DNA of 64,000 bases from Luteimonas sp. YGD11-2 (lineage in GTDB: Bacteria; Pseudomonadota; Gammaproteobacteria; Xanthomonadales; Xanthomonadaceae), in assembly GCF_004118975.1 (NCBI RefSeq), contig NZ_CP035376.1, positions 1,860,001-1,924,000 on the forward strand. The letters run 5' to 3'. This document shows, piece by piece, positions 48,539-58,644 of the stretch. Position numbers and translations under genes: made by a program. Numbering within the stretch: position 1 is the first letter of the stretch; the number at the start of each line of letters is the position of its first letter. A model generated the notes under the pieces. The model worked only from the letters and a program-made list of their open reading frames with translations. It did no database searches and was not told the origin of the DNA.

Positions 48539-49888
48539 ATGCATACGCCACCCGTCGCGGACGTCCTCACCCCGAGCCAGCTCAATACCCTCGCCCGCAG
48601 CCTGCTGGAGGACACGTTCCCGGCGGTGCTGGTGGAAGGCGAACTCGGCAACGTCTCCCGCCCGGCCTCGGGCCATCTGTACTTCACGCTCAAGGATGCG
48701 CGCGCGCAAGTGCGTTGCGCGATGTTCAAGCCCAAGAGCCAGTGGCTGCGCTTCCAGCCCCGCGAGGGCATGCAGGTGCTGGCGCGCGGGCGGCTGACGC
48801 TGTACGAGGCGCGCGGCGACTACCAGCTGATCCTCGACAGCCTCGAGGAGGCCGGCGAAGGCGCGCTGCGGCGTGCATTCGACGAGCTCAAGGCGAAGCT
48901 GCAGGCCGAAGGCCTGTTCGACGCCGCGCGCAAGCGGCCGCTGCCGGCGTGGATCGGGCGCCTGGGCGTCATCACCTCGCCGGGCGGCGCGGCGGTGCGC
49001 GACGTGCTGAGCGTGCTGGGCCGCCGCTTCCCGCTGCTCGAGGTCGAGATCCTGCCGGTGCTGGTACAGGGCAGCGGTGCGGCGCCGCAGATCGTCGAGA
49101 TGCTGCAGCGTGCCGGCGCCAGCGGACGCTATGACGCCCTGCTGCTGACCCGCGGTGGTGGCTCGCTGGAAGACCTGTGGGCCTTCAACGAGGAACCGGT
49201 GGTGCGTGCGGTCGCGGCGTCGCCGGTGCCGGTGGTGGCGGCGATCGGCCACGAGACCGACTCCAGCCTGGCGGAATTCGCCGCCGACTTGCGCGCACCC
49301 ACGCCGTCGGCCGCCGCCGAACTGCTGGTGCCGGACCGCATCGACCTGGAGGCGCGGCTGCGCGTGTTGCAGCGCCGCCACGCCGGCATGATCGAACACC
49401 GCCTGCGCCAGGCCGCGCAACGTGCCGACCGCGCGTTCCTGCGCCTGCACGCGCTGCGCCCGCAGGCACGCATCCAGGCGCTGGCGGCGCGCCGCGACGA
49501 GGCGCTGCGGCGGCTGCATACCGCCTGGGCGATCTGCCTAGAACGCCGCCAGGCGCGCGTTCGGCATGCGCAGGCGGACCTGCGCCGGCACCATCCGCAA
49601 CAGCGCCTGGCCGCGTTGCAGGCACGCCTCGCCGCCACCCGGCCGCGCCTGCAGGCCGCGCTGCCGCGCCGCCTTCGCCACGACCGTGCGCGCCTGCAGG
49701 CCCTGGTGCGTGCACTGTCGGCGGTGAGCCCGCTGGCCACCGTCGCCCGCGGCTACGCGATCCTGCAGCACGACAACGGTCGCGTGGTGCGCGGCGTCGA
49801 CGATGCACGGCCGGGTGATGCACTGCGCGCACGCGTGGCCGACGGCGAGTTGCGGGTACGCGTGGAGCCCGACGCCAACGCCGATTGA
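48539..49888 (+). CDS. xseA: Exodeoxyribonuclease VII large subunit
   Basis: 449 residues. N-terminal OB fold ([22 protein letters not shown], about residues 34-55), catalytic domain with [27 protein letters not shown] and [28 protein letters not shown], then long helices rich in Arg/Ala/Leu and a C-terminal VARGYAIL segment. Cuts single-stranded DNA in repair; needs XseB, which is not in the window. ATG 48539 ([10 protein letters not shown]) is chosen over an earlier GTG/TTG frame. Confidence 0.95.
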   Translation: MHTPPVADVLTPSQLNTLARSLLEDTFPAVLVEGELGNVSRPASGHLYFTLKDARAQVRCAMFKPKSQWLRFQPREGMQVLARGRLTLYEARGDYQLILDSLEEAGEGALRRAFDELKAKLQAEGLFDAARKRPLPAWIGRLGVITSPGGAAVRDVLSVLGRRFPLLEVEILPVLVQGSGAAPQIVEMLQRAGASGRYDALLLTRGGGSLEDLWAFNEEPVVRAVAASPVPVVAAIGHETDSSLAEFAADLRAPTPSAAAELLVPDRIDLEARLRVLQRRHAGMIEHRLRQAAQRADRAFLRLHALRPQARIQALAARRDEALRRLHTAWAICLERRQARVRHAQADLRRHHPQQRLAALQARLAATRPRLQAALPRRLRHDRARLQALVRALSAVSPLATVARGYAILQHDNGRVVRGVDDARPGDALRARVADGELRVRVEPDANAD

Positions 49889-49962
49889 TCACCGGCGCCG
49901 CGGTCGCCCGCCGATCACGCCGCCGGCGGCACACTGGCCGTGTCCCGTACCGGATCATCTGC

Positions 49963-51609
49963 ATGACCAAGGCATCGGATCTTTTCGTCGCCGCGCTCGA
50001 GTCGCATGGCGTCGAGTACGTGTTCGGCATCCCCGGCGAGGAGAACCTCGACCTGCTGGAATCGCTGCGCAAGTCCGGTATCCGGCTGGTGCTCACCCGC
50101 CACGAGCAGGCCGCCGGCTTCATGGCCGCCACCATCGGGCGGCTCACCGGCCGCGCGGGCGCGTGCCTGGCGACACTCGGCCCGGGCGCGACCAACCTGG
50201 TCACCGCGGCGGCCTACGCACAGCTGGGCGCGATGCCGATGTTCATGGTGACCGGGCAGAAGCCCATCCGCAGCAGCAAGCAGGGGCATTTCCAGATCGT
50301 CGACGTGGTCGACATGATGCGTCCGCTCACCAAGTACACGCGGCAGATCGTCTCCGCCGACAGCATACCCGCCCAGGTGCGCGAGGCGCTGCGCTGCGCC
50401 GAACAGGAACGCCCCGGCGCGGTGCACCTCGAGCTGCCGCAGGACATTGCAGCCGACGACAGCGATGCGCGGCTGATCCCGGAGAGCCATTCGCGGCGAC
50501 CGGTCGCCGAGGAGAAGGCGATCCGCCGCGCCGCGGATGCCATCGCCGGCGCGAAGCACCCGTTGCTGATGGTCGGCGCCGGCGCCAACCGCAAGACCAC
50601 CGCGCGCATGCTGCGGCGTTTCATCGACCGGCTCGGCATCCCGTTCTTCAGCACGCAGATGGGCAAGGGCGTCATCGACGAGACCCACCCGTTGTGGCTG
50701 GGCACCGCCGCGCTGTCGGACGGCGACTTCGTGCACCGCGCCATCGATGCCTCCGACTGCATCATCAACATCGGCCACGACGTCATCGAGAAGCCGCCGT
50801 TCTTCATGCGCGAAGGCCGGCGCACCGTCATCCATGTCAACCACTCCGGCGCAGTGGTGGACCCGGTCTACTTCCCGCAGGTGGAGGTTGTCGGCGACAT
50901 CGCCAACAGCGTGTGGCAGCTGGCCGAGGCGATCGAACCGCAGCCGCACTGGGACTTCGGCTTCTTCGACCGCGTGCGCGAGGCGCTGCACGCACAGCTG
51001 CGCGATCGTGCCGACGACGACCGCTTCCCCATGGCCAGCCAGCGGCTGGTGGCCGAGGTGGCCGCGGCGATGGGGCCCGAGGACATCACCTGCCTCGACA
51101 ACGGCCTCTACAAGCTGTGGTTCGCCCGGAACTTCCGCTGCCGCACGCCGAATACGCTGCTGCTCGACAACGCGCTTGCTTCGATGGGCGCCGGGCTGCC
51201 GAGTGCGATTGCCGCAAGGATGGTGCATCCGCAACGGCGCGTGCTGGCGGTGGCCGGCGACGGCGGCTTCATGATGAACTCGCAGGAACTCGAGACCGCG
51301 GTGCGGCTCGGCGTGGACCTCACCGTGCTGGTCCTGCGCGACGACGCCTACGGCATGATCCGCTGGAAGCAGGCGCACGAGAAATACCCCGAATACGGCA
51401 TGGCGCTGGGTAATCCGGATTTCGTGAAGTACGCGGAATCCTATGGTGCCCGTGGTCACCGGCCGGCGTCGGCCGCGGAGTTCGCGCCGATGCTCCGGCA
51501 GGCGCTCGATACGCCGGGTGTGGACGTGATCGAGGTCGCCATCGACTACACCGACGACGACCGCATCCTCAACGAGGACATCCCGCGTGAGAGCGCGGCG
51601 GTCGCCTGA
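49963..51609 (+). CDS. Acetolactate synthase-like thiamine diphosphate enzyme
   Basis: 548 residues with the three ThDP-enzyme domains. Catalytic Glu in LTRHEQAAGFMA (about residue 50), central Rossmann-like domain, and the ThDP/Mg motif GDGGFMMNSQELETAV...NAY-like DDAYGM near residue 440. Sequence fits the catabolic-type acetolactate synthase (AlsS/IlvB-like) group, with no ilvN small subunit beside it. It is followed 25 bases later by an aldehyde dehydrogenase, a pairing that suggests a dedicated small pathway rather than branched-chain amino acid synthesis. A different 2-oxo acid decarboxylase activity is possible. Confidence 0.8.
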   Translation: MTKASDLFVAALESHGVEYVFGIPGEENLDLLESLRKSGIRLVLTRHEQAAGFMAATIGRLTGRAGACLATLGPGATNLVTAAAYAQLGAMPMFMVTGQKPIRSSKQGHFQIVDVVDMMRPLTKYTRQIVSADSIPAQVREALRCAEQERPGAVHLELPQDIAADDSDARLIPESHSRRPVAEEKAIRRAADAIAGAKHPLLMVGAGANRKTTARMLRRFIDRLGIPFFSTQMGKGVIDETHPLWLGTAALSDGDFVHRAIDASDCIINIGHDVIEKPPFFMREGRRTVIHVNHSGAVVDPVYFPQVEVVGDIANSVWQLAEAIEPQPHWDFGFFDRVREALHAQLRDRADDDRFPMASQRLVAEVAAAMGPEDITCLDNGLYKLWFARNFRCRTPNTLLLDNALASMGAGLPSAIAARMVHPQRRVLAVAGDGGFMMNSQELETAVRLGVDLTVLVLRDDAYGMIRWKQAHEKYPEYGMALGNPDFVKYAESYGARGHRPASAAEFAPMLRQALDTPGVDVIEVAIDYTDDDRILNEDIPRESAAVA

Positions 51610-51634
51610 CCGCCACCGATACGGAGGACACCGC

Positions 51635-53110
51635 ATGGCCAGCCCCAGGAAAACCGCCTCGCGTCGCATCACGCGCAGCCTCGCCCGCAGCTACCCGTAC
51701 TGGCTCGCCGGCGAGGCGGTCACGGCCAATACCGATCTCGAGGTGCGCGACAAGTACAGCGGCAGGGTGGCCACCCGCGTGGCGTTCGCCGATGCCGACG
51801 CCGTGGACCGTGCGATCGAAGCTGCATCCAACGCGCGCGGCGCGATGGCCGCCTTCGCGCCCGACCAGCGCCGCGACGTGCTCGAGCACTGCATGCGCCG
51901 TTTCGAGGAACGCTTCGAGGAACTCGCGCTCGCGCTGTGCATCGAGGCCGGCAAGCCGATCGGCGATGCCCGTGGCGAAGTGACGCGGCTGATCGACACG
52001 TTCCGCATCGCCGCCGGCGAAGCCACCCGCGTGGAAGGCGAGACGGTGGAGCTGCAGATCTCCGAACGCACCCGTGGCGCCCGCGGCATGGTGCGGCGCG
52101 TGCCGATCGGGGTGTGCAGCTTCATCACCCCGTTCAACTTCCCGCTCAACCTGGTCGCGCACAAGGTGGCGCCCGCGATCGCCGCCGGCTGCCCCTTCGT
52201 GCTCAAGCCCGCGGCGAAGACCCCGGTGGGTGCGCTGATCATTGGCGAGATCCTTGCCGAGACCGATCTGCCCAGGGGGGCGTTCTCGATCCTGCCGTGC
52301 AGCAATGACGATGCCGCCGCGTTGACCGGGGACGAGCGCATCGCCCTGCTGAGCTTCACCGGCGGAATGATCGGCTGGGACCTCAAGGCACGTGCCGGGC
52401 GCAAGAAGGTCACCCTCGAACTCGGCGGCAACGCCGCGTGCATCGTCGATGCCGACCCCGGGGCCAGCCTCGACCATGTCGTCGACCGCCTGGTCTTCGG
52501 CGCGTACTACCAGTCCGGCCAGAGCTGCATCAGCGTGCAGCACATCCTCGTCCATCGCGATCTCTACCAGCCGCTCAAACGCAGGCTCAAAGCGCGGGTG
52601 GCGAAGCTGGTGATGGGCGACCCGCGCGACGAGGACACCTTCATCGGACCGGTCATCGACGAGGACGCCGCCAGGCGCATCGAGTCGTGGATCGACGATG
52701 CACGAAAGGCCGGCGCGAAACGGGTGGCCGGCAGCGCGCGCACCGGCACGATGGTGCCTGCCACGCTGATGGAGGACGTGCCGCGCGACTGCGACCTCTA
52801 CCGCCAGGAGGTCTTCGGCCCGGTGGCCTGCCTGCAGGCCTTCGATGACTTCGACGAGGCGCTGGAAACCGTCAACGCCGGCGAATTCGGGCTGCAGACC
52901 GGCGTCTTCACCGCCCGCCTCGACCACGCCATGCGGGCCTGGGACCGGCTCGAGGTCGGCGGTGTCATCGTCGGCGACGTGCCGAGCTTCCGCGTCGACA
53001 ACATGCCCTACGGCGGGGTCAAGGGCTCCGGCCTCGGCCGCGAAGGCGTGCGCTATGCGATCGAGGACATGACCGAACCGCGCCTGCTGGTGATCAGGGA
53101 CACACCCTGA
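51635..53110 (+). CDS. NAD(P)-dependent aldehyde dehydrogenase
   Basis: 491 residues. Cofactor site ITPFNFPLNLVAHKVAPAIAAGCPFVLKPA, SFTGGMIGWDLK, catalytic Glu in LELGGNA and Cys in SGQSCISVQH (about residue 295). PYGGVKGSGLGREGVRYAIEDMTEPR at the end. Belongs to the lactaldehyde/glyceraldehyde-3-phosphate-type non-phosphorylating group by general pattern; substrate unknown. GGAGG lies eight bases before ATG 51635. Probable operon with the acetolactate synthase-like gene, whose product it may process. The 222 bases after it show nothing. Confidence 0.83.
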   Translation: MASPRKTASRRITRSLARSYPYWLAGEAVTANTDLEVRDKYSGRVATRVAFADADAVDRAIEAASNARGAMAAFAPDQRRDVLEHCMRRFEERFEELALALCIEAGKPIGDARGEVTRLIDTFRIAAGEATRVEGETVELQISERTRGARGMVRRVPIGVCSFITPFNFPLNLVAHKVAPAIAAGCPFVLKPAAKTPVGALIIGEILAETDLPRGAFSILPCSNDDAAALTGDERIALLSFTGGMIGWDLKARAGRKKVTLELGGNAACIVDADPGASLDHVVDRLVFGAYYQSGQSCISVQHILVHRDLYQPLKRRLKARVAKLVMGDPRDEDTFIGPVIDEDAARRIESWIDDARKAGAKRVAGSARTGTMVPATLMEDVPRDCDLYRQEVFGPVACLQAFDDFDEALETVNAGEFGLQTGVFTARLDHAMRAWDRLEVGGVIVGDVPSFRVDNMPYGGVKGSGLGREGVRYAIEDMTEPRLLVIRDTP

Positions 53111-53332
53111 CGACAGCGAGGGGGCTACGTGCCGCGCACCGGCCGGCGTGCGAACGTGTGCCAAATGCCGCGCGGCGTGCGACCGCGCATTGCACGTCGC
53201 GCATGCGCTAGGCTTGCCCGGCTGCACGGATGCGGTTGGTAGAGGGCGGCGTCGACGTCCGGACATCGTAGTCACGTCGACCCCGTTGGCCATCGCAGGA
53301 CGTTGGCAGCTGCCACCGACTGGAGAGTGCCG

Positions 53333-55027
53333 ATGCGCGTGCCTGCCCTGCTTGTCTGTTGCCTTGCCCTTGCCGCCTGCCAGGGGCCACAGCGTGCCGA
53401 GACGCGCGCCGTCGCGGAGGCATCTTCGCGGGACGACCGGCGCGAGGCCGAGCCACCGGTGGTGTTCGACAGCCCCTCCGCGATCAACATCCATGCACCG
53501 CCGCCGTCGCCCCCTGCGCCGCCCGCGCCCGTCGCCGACGGTTTCTTCCCGATGGCAGGCAGCGAGCGCTACGCACCGCGAACGGACAACCCGGTGCAGC
53601 GCACGGCCGAGGCGCCGGTCTCGACGTTCTCGGTCGATGTCGACACCGGCAGTTACAGCAACGTGCGGCGGATGCTGCGCCAGGGCGTGCGGCCGCCCGC
53701 GGATGCCGTGCGCGCCGAGGAGTTCATCAACTACTTCCGCTACGACCACCCGGCGCCGGCGGGCCGGGATGTGCCGTTCCGGATCACCACCGAACTCGCG
53801 CCTTCGCCGTGGGCGCGTGGACGCCAGTTGTTGATGATCGGCCTGCGCGGCTACGACGTGCCGCGCACCACGCTGCCTGCGGCCAACCTGGTGTTCCTCA
53901 TCGACACCTCCGGCTCGATGGGCGCGCCGGACAAGCTGCCACTGCTGCAGAAGGCATTCGCCGAACTGGTGCAGCAGCTGCGCCCGCAGGATCGGGTGAG
54001 CCTGGTCGCCTACGCCGGCTCGGCCGGCCTGGTGCTTCCCCCCACGCCCGGCGACCGCAAGGCCGAGATCCTCTCGGCACTGGGCAACCTGCAGGCGGGC
54101 GGCAGCACCCATGGCAGTGCCGGGCTGCAGCTGGCCTACGAGACCGCACGCCAGGCCCACGTGCAGGGCGGGATCAACCGCGTGATCCTGGCGACGGACG
54201 GGGACTTCAACGTGGGCCTCGTCGACCGTGCGGCACTGGAGACCTATGTCGCCGACCAGCGCCGCAGCGGCATCGCACTCAGCACGCTCGGGTTCGGCCG
54301 GGGCAACTACCACGACGCGATGGCGGAGCGGCTGGCCGATGTCGGCGACGGGCAGCACGCCTATATCGACACCCTGCAGGAGGCGCGCAAGGTGCTGGTG
54401 GAGGAACTGTCGTCCACCCTGCTGACCATCGCCAACGACGTCAAGGTGCAGGTGGAGTTCGATCCTGCCCGCGTGGCCGAATACCGCCTGATCGGCTACG
54501 AGAACCGCCTGCTTCGCGAGGAGGATTTCGCCAACGACCGCGTCGATGCCGGCGACATCGGCGCCGGCCACGAGGTCACCGCGCTGTACGAGATCGTGCC
54601 GGTCGGTTCGGCCGACGCGTGGCTGTCGCCGCGTCGCTACGGCGCGCCCGCGCCCTCGACCGCACCCGCGACCGCCGGCGAAATCGCCCGCGTCAGCCTG
54701 CGTTACAGGCTGCCGGGCGAGACGCGCAGCCGGCTGGTGGACACCGCGGTGCGCAGCGCCGATCTCCGGCCCCAGGCCGGCGAATCACTGCGCTTCGCAG
54801 CGGCGGTCGCCGCCTATGCCGATGCACTGCGCGGGGGTACCCATCTGGGCGACTGGGGCTGGGACGACATCCGGCGCGAGGTCGCCGCTGCGCGCGGCGA
54901 TGATCCGTGGGGGCTGCGGGGCGAACTGCTGGGGCTGGTCGACCTCGCTCGTGCCCATGCCGACATCGCGCCCACCGCACCCGCCGTGACCGCTCAGCCT
55001 TCCGGTGCAGGCCGGCCGAACAGGTAG
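53333..55027 (+). CDS. VWA-domain lipoprotein (YfbK-like)
   Basis: 564 residues. ATG 53333 gives MRVPALLVCCLALAACQGP with lipobox LAAC, preceded by GGAG. Pro-rich linker, a YfbK-type N-terminal domain (STFSVDVDTGSYSNVRRML), then a von Willebrand A domain with complete metal site (FLIDTSGSMG about 184-193, Thr in GGSTHG, ATDGDFN). A DUF3520-like C-terminal region (RVSLRYRLPGETRS...) follows. Anchored on the periplasmic face; presumed to bind a protein partner. Its last 34 bases overlap the end of the convergent c-di-GMP gene. Confidence 0.88.
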   Translation: MRVPALLVCCLALAACQGPQRAETRAVAEASSRDDRREAEPPVVFDSPSAINIHAPPPSPPAPPAPVADGFFPMAGSERYAPRTDNPVQRTAEAPVSTFSVDVDTGSYSNVRRMLRQGVRPPADAVRAEEFINYFRYDHPAPAGRDVPFRITTELAPSPWARGRQLLMIGLRGYDVPRTTLPAANLVFLIDTSGSMGAPDKLPLLQKAFAELVQQLRPQDRVSLVAYAGSAGLVLPPTPGDRKAEILSALGNLQAGGSTHGSAGLQLAYETARQAHVQGGINRVILATDGDFNVGLVDRAALETYVADQRRSGIALSTLGFGRGNYHDAMAERLADVGDGQHAYIDTLQEARKVLVEELSSTLLTIANDVKVQVEFDPARVAEYRLIGYENRLLREEDFANDRVDAGDIGAGHEVTALYEIVPVGSADAWLSPRRYGAPAPSTAPATAGEIARVSLRYRLPGETRSRLVDTAVRSADLRPQAGESLRFAAAVAAYADALRGGTHLGDWGWDDIRREVAAARGDDPWGLRGELLGLVDLARAHADIAPTAPAVTAQPSGAGRPNR

Positions 55028-57870
55028 CCCTGCCCGAAGTTGCAGCCGAGCTGCGCGAGCAGTTCGCGCTGTTCCTCGCGCTCGATGCCCTCGCCGATGG
55101 TCTCGATCCCCAGCGTGCCGGCCAGTGCCAGGATCGCGCGCACCAGCGCCAGGCTTTCGGCGCGCGAGGCACCCACCAGCCCGGCGACGAAGCTCTGGTC
55201 GATCTTGATCGACTGGATCGGGAACCGGTGCAGGTACGACAGTGCCGAGAAGCCGGTACCGAAATCGTCCAGCAGCGCCAGCACGCCGCGGTCGCGCAGC
55301 GCGTTGAGCGTGCGCAGCGCGCGCGGGGAGTCGTCGAGCAGCGCGACCTCGGTGATCTCGATGCGCAACCGCCGCGGGTCGGCGCCGGCATCGTCGAGCA
55401 GCTGCAGCAGCCGCTCGGCGAAGTCGTCGGAGACGAAATGGCGCGGCGACACATTGATGGAAACATAACCGTGCGCCTGCCGGCTCAGCCAGCGCACCAC
55501 GTGCCGGTACATCAACCAGTCGACCTGGGCGATCAGGCCGGTGTCCTCGCCGACGCCGATGAACTGTGGCGGGGCCAGCAGCCCGCGCTGTTCGTGATGC
55601 CAGCGCAGCAGCGCCTCGTGGCCGACCACCGCGCCATCGGACAGCCGCACGATCGGCTGGAAGTACGGCTCGAAATCGTCCGACAGGATGGCGCGGCGCA
55701 GGTCCGCCTCGAGGTCGAGCAGGCGCATCGCCTCGGCGCGCATCTCCTCGTCGAAGAGTTCGCTGCGGTCGCGCCCACGCGCCTTGGCGCGGTACATGGC
55801 GGCGTCGGCGTCGCGCAGCATCTCCTCGCCGTGGCGGTAGCGCGGTTGCCAGAACGCGATGCCGATGCTGGCCGACGGGAACAGCTCGCGCCCGGCCACC
55901 CACATCGGCCTGCCGATCTCGGCCAGCAGCCGCGAGGCCACGCGCTGCGCGGTCTCCGCGGCCGGCACGTCCTGCAGCAGCACCGCGAACTCGTCGCCGC
56001 CCAGGCGCGCCACCGTGTCGGCACCCGAGAGCGCACGCCGCACGCGCCGGCCGACCTCGACCAGCAGGTCGTCGCCCGCGGCGTGGCCGATGCTGTCGTT
56101 GACCAGCTTGAAGCGGTCCAGGTCGAAGAACAGCACCGCGAACGCCCGCGCGTTGCCGGCCTGCACCGCGGCGATGGCCGCGTCCAGGCGCTCCAGCAGG
56201 TGTTCGCGGTTGGGCAGGCCGGTGAGCTGGTCGTGGCGTGCCTGGTGGATCAGCCGCTGCTCGGCGCGGGTGCGTTCGCCGACCAGCGCCTGCAGCTCGC
56301 GGTTGGCCTCCTGCAGCTCGCGGGTACGCGCCTGCACCCGCGATTCCAGCTCGGCATGCGCGGCCTTGAGCGATTCCTGTGCGCGCTTGCGCGACAGCGC
56401 GCTGCCGATATGGCGGGCCACGAAGGTCAGCAGTTCCTGGTCGCGCTCGTCGAACAGGATGTGCGGCGAATAGCTCTGCACCGCGATCGCGCCGATCACC
56501 GTCTCGTCGCGCGACAGCGGCACGCCCAGCCAGCAGTGCGCGCGCGTGCCCTGGCTGTGCACGTCGCCGCTGGCCTGCAGGCGGTCGATGGTGGCGCGGT
56601 CGGCCAGCATCGGCTGGCCGGAGCGGATCACGAACTCGGTCAGGCCGTTGGAGAGCCGGCGCGGCGGGCGCACCGGGTCGCGCTCGTCCACCGAGTACGG
56701 GAACTCGATGCGCTCGCCGTCGCCCACCAGCATCGCGATGTAGAAGTTCTCCGCATACACCAGGCCGTTGACCACCTCGTGCACGTCGGCATAGAAGCGC
56801 AGCAGGCTGCCGGCACTGACCGACATCTCGCTGATGCGGAACAGGGCGCGCTGCAGGCGCTCGGCGCGCTGGCGTTCCACGATCTCGTCCTGCAGCACCG
56901 CATTGGCCCGTTGCAGTTCGACGGTGCGCTGGCGCACGCGGCGCTCGAGTTCGCGCTGCGCATGCTTGCGGTCGAGCGCGGTCAGGATGTGCTGGGCCAC
57001 GTATTCCAGCAGCGCGCGGTCCTCGTGGGTGTAGCTGTCGGGGCGGTTGTAGCTCTGCACCACGATGGCGCCGGCCACCCGCGCCTCGCGCCGGACCGGC
57101 ACGCCCAGCCAGTCGGCGCTTTCCGGGCCCTGGTTGCCGTCGCGCGGCACGTCGAGCTGGGCGCGGATGGTGTCGGACGGCCCCATCACCGGCTGGCCAT
57201 GTCGCAGCAGTGCCGCGGTCAGGCTGTTGGGCATCTCCGAAAGCGGGATGTCGTCGTCCGGATCCGGCCGCCAGGGGTCGTTCTGGTCGGCGAAGTACAG
57301 GAACCGCATCGTCGCGTGCACATCGTCGTAGAGCGCGATGTAGAAGTTCTCGGCCGACATAAGCGATGCCACCAGCACGTGGATGCGGCTGAGCATGTCG
57401 CGCATTTCCAGCGTGGAGCTGGCGAGGTCGGCGATCTCGTACAGCGCCTGCTGCAGGCGTTCGGACTTGCGCAGCGTGCGGATCTGCGCGCTCGCCAGTT
57501 CCGCGCGGGTGACCAGCACGAGCGCCGCGCGTGCCGGCGCCACCCAGCGCTGCAGGTCGCCGGGATCGGCACGCCGCGGCGGATCCACCGCCACCGCCAC
57601 CCGCGTGCCGGCGTCTTCCCAGAGGATGTCGAAGGGGTGGCGGTCGGGGTCGGGATGCACACCCGCCAGCGCCACCGAGGCACGCGCGTGCAGATGGTCG
57701 GCGGCGCCGGGCGTCGCGACCTGCCCGCTCTGCAGGCGCGGATCGCACCAGTGCACGGCCATGTCGGCGCCTGCCGGCAACAGGGCCATCAGCAGTTCAC
57801 GCAGCAGCGCCGGACCACGGGCCGGGGGTGCGGCCGCGGTGACCGTCTGGAAGTTCTCGATGTCCTGCAC
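54994..57870 (-). CDS. Dual-GAF GGDEF-EAL c-di-GMP enzyme
   Basis: 958 residues from GTG 57870. An N-terminal uncharacterised domain (about 1-115), GAF 1 (about 125-275), coiled coil, GAF 2 (about 315-470), coiled coil, GGDEF (about 510-680) and EAL (about 690-945). The two GAF domains share an EVNF-like AENFYIAL/AENFYIAM start, so they arose by duplication. Signature residues are intact: RLGGDEFAVLL and GHEALLRWH with LLDDFGTGFSALSYL, so both making and breaking of c-di-GMP are possible. No membrane segments. The frame is open further upstream, and the start is uncertain. Its end overlaps the VWA gene. Confidence 0.85.
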   Translation of the reverse strand: MQDIENFQTVTAAAPPARGPALLRELLMALLPAGADMAVHWCDPRLQSGQVATPGAADHLHARASVALAGVHPDPDRHPFDILWEDAGTRVAVAVDPPRRADPGDLQRWVAPARAALVLVTRAELASAQIRTLRKSERLQQALYEIADLASSTLEMRDMLSRIHVLVASLMSAENFYIALYDDVHATMRFLYFADQNDPWRPDPDDDIPLSEMPNSLTAALLRHGQPVMGPSDTIRAQLDVPRDGNQGPESADWLGVPVRREARVAGAIVVQSYNRPDSYTHEDRALLEYVAQHILTALDRKHAQRELERRVRQRTVELQRANAVLQDEIVERQRAERLQRALFRISEMSVSAGSLLRFYADVHEVVNGLVYAENFYIAMLVGDGERIEFPYSVDERDPVRPPRRLSNGLTEFVIRSGQPMLADRATIDRLQASGDVHSQGTRAHCWLGVPLSRDETVIGAIAVQSYSPHILFDERDQELLTFVARHIGSALSRKRAQESLKAAHAELESRVQARTRELQEANRELQALVGERTRAEQRLIHQARHDQLTGLPNREHLLERLDAAIAAVQAGNARAFAVLFFDLDRFKLVNDSIGHAAGDDLLVEVGRRVRRALSGADTVARLGGDEFAVLLQDVPAAETAQRVASRLLAEIGRPMWVAGRELFPSASIGIAFWQPRYRHGEEMLRDADAAMYRAKARGRDRSELFDEEMRAEAMRLLDLEADLRRAILSDDFEPYFQPIVRLSDGAVVGHEALLRWHHEQRGLLAPPQFIGVGEDTGLIAQVDWLMYRHVVRWLSRQAHGYVSINVSPRHFVSDDFAERLLQLLDDAGADPRRLRIEITEVALLDDSPRALRTLNALRDRGVLALLDDFGTGFSALSYLHRFPIQSIKIDQSFVAGLVGASRAESLALVRAILALAGTLGIETIGEGIEREEQRELLAQLGCNFGQGYLFGRPAPEG

Positions 57871-58050
57871 GCCTGGCCGTCCCCCTGATCGCCGACAGCA
57901 TACCGGCCCGTGCCCGACCACAGGCACCGTGCACGGGCCCGGCTTCACCCCATCGGCCGCAGCCGCGCGTTCTGTAGCGCCATGCCCATCACCCCGACAT
58001 CGGCCGCGGCACTCGTGCCGGCGATGACCGGCTTCTCCTGCGAGGCGGGA

Positions 58051-58644
58051 ATGCTTAACCTGCGCGCGGTGAGCGAAGCCGCGGCCCACCCCTCCGGAAC
58101 CCGAGAAACCAGCGACGAAACGCTGATGCTGGCCTATGCCGCCGGCGACGTCGCCGCGTTCGAGCAGCTCTACGCCCGCCACCGGCAGCGCCTCTACCGT
58201 TTCCTGCTGCGTGAACTGCGCGAGCCGGCGCTCGCCGACGAGATCTACCAGGACATCTGGCAGCGTGTGATCGCCGCGCGCGCCAGCTGGCAGCCCGACG
58301 CCACGTTCGCCACCTGGCTGTACCGGATCGCGCGCAACCGGCTGGCCGATCACTGGCGCGCGGCCCGGCACCGCCCGCCGGCGCCGCATGATGCCGATGC
58401 GCGCCTGGCGCGTGTACCCGACGACGACACCCCGGAGCGTAGGCTGGCCGCCGAACAACGCAGTACCGGCCTGCAGCGCGCACTCGAGGCCCTGCCGCCG
58501 GAGCAGCGCGAAGTGGTGCTGCTGCGGCTGGAGCAGGAACTCACCCTGGAGGAGATCGGCGCCGTGACCGGTGCGGGGCGCGAAACCGTGAAGTCGCGCC
58601 TGCGCTATGCGATGGACAGGCTGCGGGCTGCGATGACCCCATGA
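58051..58644 (+). CDS. ECF-type RNA polymerase sigma factor
   Basis: 197 residues from ATG 58051 (GAGG five bases before); longer in-frame starts reach 57910. Region 2 is VAAFEQLYARHRQRLYRFLLREL...YQDIWQRVIAARASW...TWLYRIARNRLADHWRA. Region 4 is LEALPPEQREVVLLRLEQELTLEEIGAVTGAGRETVKSRLRYA. Directs transcription of an unknown regulon, perhaps including its own operon. Its stop overlaps the next gene (ATGA), typical for a sigma/anti-sigma pair. Divergent from the GAF-GGDEF-EAL gene across 180 bases. Confidence 0.88.
   Translation: MLNLRAVSEAAAHPSGTRETSDETLMLAYAAGDVAAFEQLYARHRQRLYRFLLRELREPALADEIYQDIWQRVIAARASWQPDATFATWLYRIARNRLADHWRAARHRPPAPHDADARLARVPDDDTPERRLAAEQRSTGLQRALEALPPEQREVVLLRLEQELTLEEIGAVTGAGRETVKSRLRYAMDRLRAAMTP

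Noticed and set aside
53111..53332. Small gene or riboswitch in the gap before the VWA lipoprotein
   Set aside because: No frame with a ribosome site and codon bias, no stable hairpin with a T-run, no riboswitch core recognised.
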